Shown: one piece after another, positions 1 to 5,676 of the stretch
Layout: each line of letters starts with the position of its first letter
How positions within the stretch are numbered: the stretch's first letter is position 1
NCBI GenBank assembly: GCA_001564255.1
Contig: LKNC01000117.1
Span: 1-8,144, forward strand
DNA length: 8,144 nt
Direction: 5' to 3'
DNA from: Natrialbaceae archaeon Tc-Br11_E2g1
GTDB taxonomy: Archaea; Halobacteriota; Halobacteria; Halobacteriales; Natrialbaceae
Notes under the pieces: generated by a model
The model's database searches: none
What the model was told of the DNA's origin: nothing
The model's input: the letters and a program-made list of their open reading frames with translations, nothing else
Made by a program: the position numbers and the translations under genes

Positions 1-5
1 GCCCG
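1..5 (+). tRNA. Possible last bases of a tRNA gene cut by the window edge
   Basis: The window opens with GCCCG followed by CTTTTG. The same string closes the clearer tRNA 3' end at 98-122, where GCCC is the end of the acceptor strand, G the discriminator base, and TTTT a typical archaeal transcription stop. If the match means the same thing here, an intact tRNA gene ends at base 5 and lies almost wholly outside the window. Only five bases are visible, so the call rests on the repeat and on the T-run that follows. A 5' acceptor strand of GGGCCGG would be expected about 70 bases upstream. From memory, this fits haloarchaeal tRNA-Lys, but that is unverified. Confidence 0.35.
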
Positions 6-97
6 CTTTTGGGACGAACACGTTCGTGAGGAGCAAAGCGGCCAGAGCGATTTGAATCGCAGGGAGGTCGCGCGCAGCGAAGCGAGCACGTCCGACC

Positions 98-122
98 GTG
101 TGTTCAAATCGCGCCCGGCCCG
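98..122 (+). pseudogene. tRNA 3'-end fragment (T-arm plus acceptor strand), candidate attachment-site copy
   Basis: The sequence can be read as the last third of a tRNA. A five-base T-stem (98-102, GTGTG) pairs with 110-114 (CGCGC) through three G-C and two G-U pairs around the seven-base loop TTCAAAT (103-109). Then come a seven-base acceptor 3' strand CCGGCCC (115-121), a discriminator G (122) and CTTTT. No matching 5' acceptor strand, D-arm or anticodon arm is visible in the bases before it, so it is a fragment and not a gene. Partial copies of this kind commonly arise when an integrase recombines an element into the 3' end of a tRNA gene. The parent tRNA could be Lys(GGGCCGG...), from memory only. 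Confidence 0.6.
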
Positions 123-127
123 CTTTT

Positions 128-271
128 GTGACGTACAAATCCGCGAGCGGCGAGCATCGACTCCGGCGGGAGTTGCACCAGACGAGTCACGGTCCACACA
201 CCGAGTGACCGGCAGCGTCTCGGCGCAGGTCAAACGTGGCCCTCCGTCCGGTCCGTCGTAATACATTCTCC
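128..271. other. Non-coding spacer between tRNA scar and operon promoter
   Basis: No credible coding sequence is visible. Two weak hairpins can be drawn. In the first, ACTCC (160-164) pairs with GGAGT (169-173) around GGCG and can be extended by two pairs. In the second, GTCAC...GGT (186-193) pairs with ACC...GTGAC (200-209), with a two-base bulge. Neither is followed by a T-run, so neither looks like a terminator. Nothing else is supported here. Confidence 0.5.
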
Positions 272-308
272 GAAATAGTTCCAGAATATATATTTTGGAA
301 AGAAATAG
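272..308 (+). promoter_or_regulatory. Palindromic operator over the TATA box, flanked by GAAATAG direct repeats
   Basis: Bases 279-300 form a 22-bp palindrome with TTCCA and TGGAA at its ends and an AATATATATT-like core. Ten of eleven pairs match; the only mismatch is G284 against T295. GAAATAG lies directly before it (272-278) and again one base after it (302-308), a 30-bp repeat distance that is close to three helical turns. The TATA element sits at the centre of the palindrome, so a dimeric regulator bound here would cover the place where TBP/TFB bind. Repression is therefore the likelier mode. This is the only non-coding DNA directly before the four-gene operon, so it probably controls all four genes. 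The regulator is unknown. Confidence 0.55.
286..294 (+). promoter_or_regulatory. TATA box of the transglutaminase/DUF58 operon
   Basis: The AATATATAT element stands out as the most AT-rich stretch between the tRNA scar and the first gene. Archaeal transcription usually starts about 25 bases downstream of the TATA centre, which puts the start near 314-318. The leader would be about 28 bases for the ATG at 345, or nearly leaderless for the alternative GTG at 324. Confidence 0.6.
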
Positions 309-344
309 CATTAAGACGATGTAGTGGTAACGGGGGCACAACGA

Positions 345-3300
345 ATGGCAGGGAACGATGGGGACGACCGGGGGGGATCCGGTCGTCGTCCAGCCAGCGC
401 GTTGATCGCCCTTTGTTGTCTCCTCGGGATACTACTGCTTTTCGCTGCAGTTCCATCCCTTTCCGCACCGCTTGCCGACGACGGGCTGTTCGGCCCCGAG
501 GACGAGGACGTCGGTGACCTCGCTGGAGGCGCGGAATCCGACCCGATCGGCCAGGCGGCTCTGACGGTGATGGAAGAAACGGGTCTCGATCGGGTCCTCG
601 AGGAAGCTGGGATCGAGGTCTCACCTGGCGTCTCCGACGAGACACGGATCGACGGCAACGCCGAGTACGCCGCTGCTAACGAGGAGGTCTTTTTCCTCGT
701 CGAGGCCGAGCAGCCGTCGTACTGGCGAACGACCGCCTACGACGCCTACGACGGCGATGGCTGGGTTCGATCGGACGACGTGGACCGCCTCGAGACCGTC
801 CCGATGGAAGACGACCGCGAGACGATCACCCAGGAGGTGACCTTCCGGAAGTCGTCGTCGGCGGTCCCCGCGGCGTGGCGGCCGGTCGGCGGTGAGTTCC
901 GCGGGGGTGGGGACCTGACTTACGATCGGATGAACGGGATACAGATCGACGGAACGGCCGAACCCGGCGACACCGTACTGGTCGAGAGCCAGCCGCCGGT
1001 GACCGACCCGGACGTGTTGTCCGGGGCGGGGACCGACTACCCGTCCGAGATCGAAGACCGTTATACCGCCCTTCCCGACGACGTCCCCGACCGCGTCCAC
1101 GACCGAACGGCGGAGATCACCGCCGACGCCGAGGGTCCCCACGAGACGGCGGTGACGGTCGAACAGTGGCTCAGGGCCGAACACGAGTACTCACTCGACG
1201 TCCCACCGCCCGACGGCGACGTTGCCGACGAAATGCTGTTCGAGCGCGATGAGGCGTACTGTGCGTACTTCGCCACGACGATGACCGTCATGCTTCGTTC
1301 GGAGGGGATCCCCGCGCGATACGCAGTCGGGTACAACAGCGGCGAGTACGCGGGCGATGACGAGTACGTCGTCCGGGGGATGCACGCCCACGCCTGGGTC
1401 GAAGTCTACTACCCAGGGGTTGGCTGGGTCCCGTTCGAACCCACACCGGGCGACTCTCGTGCGGACGAACTCGAGGCCCAGAGCAACGAACAATCCGGGT
1501 TCGAGGAGTTCGATGCTAGCGACCGAGACGACGAACCGGGCGACGAACCGGGAGACGAACCGGGCGACGAACCGGGCGACGAACCGGGCGACGAACCTGG
1601 CGACGAACCTGGCGACGAACCTGGCGACGAACCTGGCGACGAGCCTGGCGACGAACCTGGCGACGAGCCTGGCGACGAACCTGGCGACGAGATCGACATC
1701 ACCCTCGAGGACGACCCGATCCCGGGGGAAGACCTCACGGTGACGGTTACAGCGGGTCACGAACCGGTCGTCGATGCCGAGGTGACGTTCAACGGCGAGA
1801 CGGTCGGACACACTGACGGTAGCGGTCAGGTAACCGGAACAGTGCCCTCCGCGGAGGAACTCGAGATCGTGGTGGGAAGTTCCGAACCGGTAACCCGGTC
1901 CGCCAGTGCCGGGGAGACGACGCGGACGGCGTCCGATCGTCGGGTCGCTTCCGGCGGCGACAACGTGACCGTCCCCCTTCCGAGCGAACTCGACCTCGAG
2001 ATCGAGGGTTCGGCGGTTCCCGGTGAGACGGTCACGGCGAACGTGACCGCGGACGGCTCTCCGATCTCGGACGCGACGATCGCCGTCGACGGTGTAGACG
2101 TCGGCGAAACCGATGTGGATGGGACGACACAGCTGACGCTCCCGGAGGCCGAGGAAACGACGATCACGGCCACGCGGGGATCTCTCGAGGGTGAAAACGA
2201 TCTCGAGTTACCGACCGAGATCGACCTCGAGGTAGAAGGCGAGAAAGTACCCGACGGCGAGGGAACGGTGACCGCGACCTTCGACGGCGAGGAACTCGCC
2301 GAGGCCGAAGTGGCCGTAGACGGCGAGTCAGTCGGTGAAACCGGTTCGGACGGGAGGGTCGACGTCCCGTTCCCACAGGCGGAGAGCGCGACGATCACCG
2401 CGACGAAAGGGGTCCTCGAGGGTGAAGTCGACCTCGAGTTGCCGACCGACCTCGACCTCGAGGTAGAGGGGTCGGCGGTTCCCGGTGAGACGGTCACGGT
2501 GAACGTGACTGCCGACGATTCTCCGATCCCGGACGCGACGATCGCCGTCGACGGTGTAGACGTCGGCGAAACCGGCGCGGATGGGACCGAACAACTGACG
2601 CTCCCGGAGGCCGAGGAAACGACGATCACGGCCACGCGGACCCCCCTCGAGGAGGAAATAGACCTCGAGTTACCGACCGAGGTAGACGTCGAATTCGACG
2701 GCGAGGAACTCCCCGGCGGCGAGGGGACGGTGACCGCGACGTTCGAGGACGAGGAACTCCCGGAGGCGTCCGTGGCTGTAAACGGCGATGACGCCGGCGA
2801 AACGGACGGGAACGGCACCGCGATCGTTTCGTTGCCAGCGACCGAGAACGCGACGATCGGGGTCGAACGCGGCGTTCTGGAGGGAGAACACGCCCTCGAA
2901 CTGGCCGAGGTGACGGTCTCACTCGAGGCCGATCCGGTCGCGCTCCCGACCCGTTCCGGGACGGCCGTGGCGACGACGGAGGATGGGCCGGCCGACGGTA
3001 TTCCGGTGTATCTCGACGGGGAGCGCGTGGGTGAAACCGACGGCAACGGCACGGCGACGGTCTCGCTTCCGGCGGCGCTGTCGACGACTATAGCGGTCGG
3101 GGCGGAGGGGCAACTGGGGTCGGCGACGGCACGCCCGCTGGTGAACGCACTGGTCGGTTTCGGGGCGATCGGTCTCGGTCTCACACTCGCCCTGAAGGTC
3201 GCCCGTGGACGGGATTTTACGCGGATCGCGTCGCTTCCGGTGGTCGTCTGTCGGCGGCTTTTGACCGCGATCGTCGTCGTTAGCCAGCGTGCAGATCGGC

Positions 3301-3800
3301 TGGTAACGGCGGTCATCGACGGGCTTTGGCGAGCGCTCTCGAGTGTCGAGAACGCCCGCGCGGTGGTACGTGAGGCCACGAGGCGGATCGTCGCCGGCGT
3401 TCGATCGGCGGTCGTGTGGATAATCACACTCCCGTCGGTGCTCTCGCTTTCGTCGTTACTCGCGTTCGTCCGTTCTGGAGGTGAAAAAGCCGACGGGACC
3501 GCGGCCACGGGAACCTCCGAAAGCGTCGACGCAAACGAGGGCGAGGACCGTGCAACTGCCGATACGATCCGCGAAGCGTGGTACCGGCTCGTCGGGGTGG
3601 TAGCGCTGTCCCGACCCGAGACCCGGACGCCGGGTGAGATCGCAGCCCGGGCCGTCGACGCGGGGCTGCCCGCCGATGCGGTCGAGCGCATCCTCGAGGC
3701 GTTTCGGTCGGTCGAGTACGGCAACCGGGTGCCCGACTCCTCGGTCGTCGAGCGCGTCCGTGAGGCGACAGAGCGCGTCCGCAGGGAGGGTGAGTCCTGA
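345..3800 (+). CDS. Membrane-anchored transglutaminase-like protein with Ig-like repeats and C-terminal DUF4129
   Basis: Probably a cell-surface Cys-His enzyme of the TgpA type, either a protease or an amide-bond-forming enzyme; the substrate is unknown. With the ATG at 345 it has 1151 residues; an in-frame GTG at 324 would add seven. Domains in order: signal or anchor segment (about 19-43, after an Arg-Arg pair); a YWR...YDGDGW motif (126-140) typical of TgpA proteins; transglutaminase core with Cys306 in AYCAYF, GIPARYAVGY, His349 in HAHAWVEVYY, and third residue Glu365 in FEPTPG; 13 DEPG units (396-447); six Ig-like repeats (about 450-930); a membrane segment (931-950); a cytoplasmic part with a second hydrophobic stretch (about 1020-1042); and DUF4129 (about 1075-1147). 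Cys306 is the only cysteine outside the membrane. Six N-X-T sequons (Asn540, 566, 720, 823, 835, 901) suit a glycosylated ectodomain. Unlike bacterial TgpA, it lacks the N-terminal multi-helix bundle. Its stop overlaps the next start. Confidence 0.9.
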   Translation: MAGNDGDDRGGSGRRPASALIALCCLLGILLLFAAVPSLSAPLADDGLFGPEDEDVGDLAGGAESDPIGQAALTVMEETGLDRVLEEAGIEVSPGVSDETRIDGNAEYAAANEEVFFLVEAEQPSYWRTTAYDAYDGDGWVRSDDVDRLETVPMEDDRETITQEVTFRKSSSAVPAAWRPVGGEFRGGGDLTYDRMNGIQIDGTAEPGDTVLVESQPPVTDPDVLSGAGTDYPSEIEDRYTALPDDVPDRVHDRTAEITADAEGPHETAVTVEQWLRAEHEYSLDVPPPDGDVADEMLFERDEAYCAYFATTMTVMLRSEGIPARYAVGYNSGEYAGDDEYVVRGMHAHAWVEVYYPGVGWVPFEPTPGDSRADELEAQSNEQSGFEEFDASDRDDEPGDEPGDEPGDEPGDEPGDEPGDEPGDEPGDEPGDEPGDEPGDEPGDEPGDEIDITLEDDPIPGEDLTVTVTAGHEPVVDAEVTFNGETVGHTDGSGQVTGTVPSAEELEIVVGSSEPVTRSASAGETTRTASDRRVASGGDNVTVPLPSELDLEIEGSAVPGETVTANVTADGSPISDATIAVDGVDVGETDVDGTTQLTLPEAEETTITATRGSLEGENDLELPTEIDLEVEGEKVPDGEGTVTATFDGEELAEAEVAVDGESVGETGSDGRVDVPFPQAESATITATKGVLEGEVDLELPTDLDLEVEGSAVPGETVTVNVTADDSPIPDATIAVDGVDVGETGADGTEQLTLPEAEETTITATRTPLEEEIDLELPTEVDVEFDGEELPGGEGTVTATFEDEELPEASVAVNGDDAGETDGNGTAIVSLPATENATIGVERGVLEGEHALELAEVTVSLEADPVALPTRSGTAVATTEDGPADGIPVYLDGERVGETDGNGTATVSLPAALSTTIAVGAEGQLGSATARPLVNALVGFGAIGLGLTLALKVARGRDFTRIASLPVVVCRRLLTAIVVVSQRADRLVTAVIDGLWRALSSVENARAVVREATRRIVAGVRSAVVWIITLPSVLSLSSLLAFVRSGGEKADGTAATGTSESVDANEGEDRATADTIREAWYRLVGVVALSRPETRTPGEIAARAVDAGLPADAVERILEAFRSVEYGNRVPDSSVVERVREATERVRREGES
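1530..1685 (+). repeat. 12-bp tandem repeat encoding 13 Asp-Glu-Pro-Gly units
   Basis: Thirteen perfect in-frame 12-base units (consensus GACGAACCKGGC) encode DEPG repeated, followed by a partial fourteenth unit (GACGAG). Three zones are visible. Units 1-5 use CCG for proline, with GGA in unit 2. Units 6-9 use CCT with GAA. Units 10-13 alternate GAG and GAA as a doubled 24-base block. The zones record stepwise growth by slippage or unequal crossing-over. The product is a long acidic, flexible linker between the catalytic domain and the Ig-like stalk. Copy-number change would alter its length without breaking the frame. Confidence 0.9.
1971..3125 (+). repeat. Five tandem Ig-like repeat units with a 231-bp period, in an A-B-A-B pattern
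   Basis: The junction motif (L-E-L-P-T-E or a variant, usually starting CTCGAG) falls at 1971, 2202, 2433, 2664 and 2895, exactly 231 bp (77 codons) apart each time. Each unit carries a VDG-x-x-VGET-x-x-DG turn and a final LEG/LEE strand, as in small beta-sandwich surface domains. Units one and three are near-copies: 2010-2177 and 2472-2639 are the same length and differ at about 13 of 168 bases by hand count. Units two and four resemble each other more than their neighbours (PDGEGTVTATF against PGGEGTVTATF). The stalk therefore grew by duplication of a two-domain, 462-bp block. The fifth unit is diverged. A sixth, more diverged Ig-like repeat precedes the array at about 1695-1905. Confidence 0.85.
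3785..3789 (+). promoter_or_regulatory. Ribosome binding site for the second operon gene
   Basis: GGAGG lies inside the end of the preceding gene, ten bases before the ATG at 3800. It matches the archaeal anti-Shine-Dalgarno sequence, and it decides the start in the TGATG overlap. Confidence 0.6.
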
Positions 3801-4408
3801 TGGGATGGCTCAGACGCATCGTCGTTGCGGTCGCACTCGCCGCGTTCGGGGCGACCGTCCTCCTGAGTCAGGCACCCGAGGTACTCGAGCCCGCTGTCGA
3901 CCTCGCCGAACTCGAGGCGGCGATCGGGACCGAAGGGCAGTACGCGATCGTCGCCGCCTGTGGCGTCCTCGCGATCGTCGTCGCCCTCTGGAAGGGGCTT
4001 TCGGCCTCGATCAGTCAGCCGGAGCCGCTTTCGGCGACCCACGATTCGACGGCCGAGGAGCCACTCGCCGGAGCGTCGTTCGACGAGGCGGTGACCACGG
4101 CGGCCGACGGCGGGTGGGCCGGGAGACGCGACCGTGCCCGCGAGCGCGTTTCCGACCGACTCACCGAGGCGGCCACAGAGCGGATCGCGACGGTCGATGG
4201 CATCGACCGCGACCGCGCCCGCGATCGGATCGACGGTGGTGAGTGGACCGACGACAGGGTCGTCACGTCGTTTCTCGGCGACGAGACGGCACCGGACGCC
4301 CCCCTCCTCTGGCGGCTCTACGAGTGGCTCTACGAGGACCGGGCGTACCGACGGTCGGTCGATCGGACGATCGAGGAGATCGACGCCTACGACGGTGATC
4401 GTCGATGA
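3800..4408 (+). CDS. Small two-segment membrane protein with charged cytoplasmic tail, operon member
   Basis: I do not recognise a function. The 202-residue product has a short basic N-terminus (MGWLRR), a membrane segment (about 6-24), an acidic outer loop (25-46), a second membrane segment (about 48-66, ending WKGL), and a cytoplasmic tail of about 135 residues. The tail is rich in Arg, Asp and Glu, with a helical stretch (about 108-145, RARERVSDRL...DRARDR) and a conserved-looking aromatic block LLWRLYEWLYEDRAYRRSV (169-187). No catalytic motif is visible. It sits between the transglutaminase-like gene and the DUF58 gene, overlapping both (TGATG at its start, ATGA at its end), so it is probably made in step with them and may link them at the membrane. 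From memory, haloarchaeal proteins in this position are catalogued as DUF7269; I could not check this. Confidence 0.85.
   Translation: MGWLRRIVVAVALAAFGATVLLSQAPEVLEPAVDLAELEAAIGTEGQYAIVAACGVLAIVVALWKGLSASISQPEPLSATHDSTAEEPLAGASFDEAVTTAADGGWAGRRDRARERVSDRLTEAATERIATVDGIDRDRARDRIDGGEWTDDRVVTSFLGDETAPDAPLLWRLYEWLYEDRAYRRSVDRTIEEIDAYDGDRR
4394..4400 (+). promoter_or_regulatory. Ribosome binding site for the DUF58 gene
   Basis: GGTGATC matches seven consecutive bases of the expected complement to the archaeal 16S rRNA 3' end (AGGAGGTGATCC) and ends four bases before the ATG at 4405. It supports that start within the ATGA overlap. Confidence 0.5.
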
Positions 4409-5676
4409 CGCTCAGTGAGCTACCACGGTACCGAGGAGCACTCGCCGGTGCGCTCGCGTTCGTGGTCGTCGGGACGCTCTTCGGGGAACCATGGCTGGTC
4501 GCGCTCGCGGGGATCCCCGTGTCGTTCGTCGCGTACGGCTCGTTGAGCGGCGTTCCAGACCCCTCGATCGCCCTCTCGCGGACGGCCGAGCCCGAACGCC
4601 CGGTTCCCGGGGACCGCGTCCGGATCCGGCTTACGGTCAGAAACGAGAGCGACCGCCCGCTGCCCGACGTGCGGGTCGTCGACGGCGTCCCCGAGGACCT
4701 CGAGGTCGTCTCCGGGTCCCCACAGGCGGCACTCGCGATCGCACCGGACAGCGAGGAATCGTTCGAGTACGAACTGCTCGCGAAACGCGGCGAACACGAC
4801 TTCACGGAGCCACGGGTCCGAGTTCGTGGTGCTGCCGGCGGGAGCTATCGCGACCTCGAGGTGCCGATATCGGGGGCAGAGCGTGTCACGGGCCGGGTGT
4901 TCGTCGAGGAGCCACCGACGAGACGGGAGACGGCGACGCTGGTCGGGGCGGTGCCGACCGACGTGGGGGGAAGCGGGATCGAGTTCCACACGACCCGAGA
5001 GTACCGTCCCGGCGACCCGGTGAACCGGATCGACTGGCGACGACTGGCCAGACAGGGTGAACTCTCGACGGTCAACTACCGGGAACACCGCGGGGTAGCG
5101 GTCGTCGTCGTTGCCGACTGCCGGCCGAGAGTCGACGTCGTTCCCAGGCCGGGTGCGTTCTCGACGGTCGATCTCTGCCGGTACGCCGCCGACCGGGTCC
5201 TGCAGGCGTTCGTCGACGAGGGACAGGAGGTCGGGATCGGCGTGCTCGGGCGGAGGAGCAAGCCGTGGGTCGAACCCGGGACTACCGACACCCTCGCCCG
5301 TGGCCGGGTGGCGCTTCGCTCGGTCAACGATGGGGAGTGGGCCGGCCCGGAGTTACAGCTGTCAACCGTGAGTGATGGGGCCGTCCTCGTCGACCGACTC
5401 GCCTCGAGACTGCCCGCCGGCGGACAGGTCGTCTTCGTCACGCCCCTGACCGACGACTACCCGATCGACGTCGCGGAGGGGCTCGTCGTCCGTGGCCACC
5501 CGGTGACGGTCGTCACGCCCGACCTGGGCGACCCCGACGAACCCGGTTCGCGGTTGCTCGCCGTCGAACGTCACACCCGCGTCGAACGCCTCCGGGACGT
5601 CGGTGCCCACGTCGTCGACTGGACCCGTTCCGATCCGCTCCCACTCGCCGTCGAGGCCGCGGAGGTGCGTACCTGA
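4405..5676 (+). CDS. DUF58 family protein with von Willebrand A-like fold
   Basis: A DUF58 protein of 423 residues, close to the usual family length. It starts with a membrane hairpin (about 11-28 and 29-47, with a short GEPW outer turn). A beta-rich domain follows (about 55-165) that resembles conserved-repeat/CARDB-like folds (PGDRVRIRLTVRNESDRPLPDV). The family signature is clear at 191-216: GIEFHTTREYRPGDPVNRIDW then RRLAR, with GELSTVNYREHR after it. The VVVVADCR strand (233-240) begins the von Willebrand A-like domain. The metal-site motif DxSxS reads D238-C-R-P-R here, so both serines are missing and metal binding is doubtful. DUF58 proteins usually occur beside MoxR ATPases and transglutaminase/DUF4129 proteins and are thought to act as partners or chaperone-like adaptors in the cytoplasm. 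The transglutaminase part of that link is present here. Stop and next start overlap (TGATG). Confidence 0.93.
   Translation: MTLSELPRYRGALAGALAFVVVGTLFGEPWLVALAGIPVSFVAYGSLSGVPDPSIALSRTAEPERPVPGDRVRIRLTVRNESDRPLPDVRVVDGVPEDLEVVSGSPQAALAIAPDSEESFEYELLAKRGEHDFTEPRVRVRGAAGGSYRDLEVPISGAERVTGRVFVEEPPTRRETATLVGAVPTDVGGSGIEFHTTREYRPGDPVNRIDWRRLARQGELSTVNYREHRGVAVVVVADCRPRVDVVPRPGAFSTVDLCRYAADRVLQAFVDEGQEVGIGVLGRRSKPWVEPGTTDTLARGRVALRSVNDGEWAGPELQLSTVSDGAVLVDRLASRLPAGGQVVFVTPLTDDYPIDVAEGLVVRGHPVTVVTPDLGDPDEPGSRLLAVERHTRVERLRDVGAHVVDWTRSDPLPLAVEAAEVRT
5661..5667 (+). promoter_or_regulatory. Strong ribosome binding site for the polytopic membrane protein gene
   Basis: GGAGGTG is a near-full archaeal Shine-Dalgarno match, eight bases before the ATG at 5676 and inside the end of the DUF58 gene. 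It fixes the start in the TGATG overlap. Confidence 0.7.

Larger units (their letters stand above)
1..151 (+). repeat. Diverged direct repeat, 117-bp period, at a tRNA end
   Basis: Bases 1-34 match bases 118-151 at 26 of 34 positions by eye. The first 20 positions match at 18, including GCCCGCTTTTG and the following GACG and ACA blocks. The match continues beyond the tRNA end itself, so the duplication covered trailer sequence too. Between the copies, GATTTGAA (49-56) is the exact reverse complement of TTCAAATC (103-110), the T-loop segment of the downstream fragment. GCGATT-TG-AATCGC (47-60) is itself a short palindrome. Together these look like the scar of one or more integration events at a tRNA gene. 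No integrase gene lies in the window. Confidence 0.5.

Noticed and set aside
14..27. ACGAAC-AC-GTTCGT palindrome just after the tRNA end as an operator or terminator
   Set aside because: The arms are six bases with a two-base centre, there is no T-run after it, and the tRNA already has a TTTT stop at 7-10.
52..261. Small plus-strand open frame over the tRNA scar
   Set aside because: It runs through the tRNA fragment, is Arg/Ser-rich, has no ribosome binding site or promoter, and ends in non-coding spacer.
324..326. GTG at 324 as start of the first gene
   Set aside because: It is in frame and could serve a leaderless transcript, but the ATG at 345 gives a more usual leader from the TATA box and the seven extra residues add nothing recognisable. 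It is kept only as an alternative.
1530..1685. CRISPR-like short repeats
   Set aside because: The units are contiguous 12-mers with no spacers and encode a regular peptide in frame.
1191..1811. Minus-strand frame with a regular FVAR repeat
   Set aside because: The repeat is only the antisense reading of the 12-bp DEPG array, which is free of stops in several frames because its unit is a multiple of three.
1826..4042. Long minus-strand open frame of 738 codons, Ser/Thr/Arg-rich
   Set aside because: It lies antisense to the transglutaminase-like gene, has the low-complexity Ser/Arg composition typical of shadow frames in GC-rich DNA, has no recognisable domain, and crosses into the next gene.
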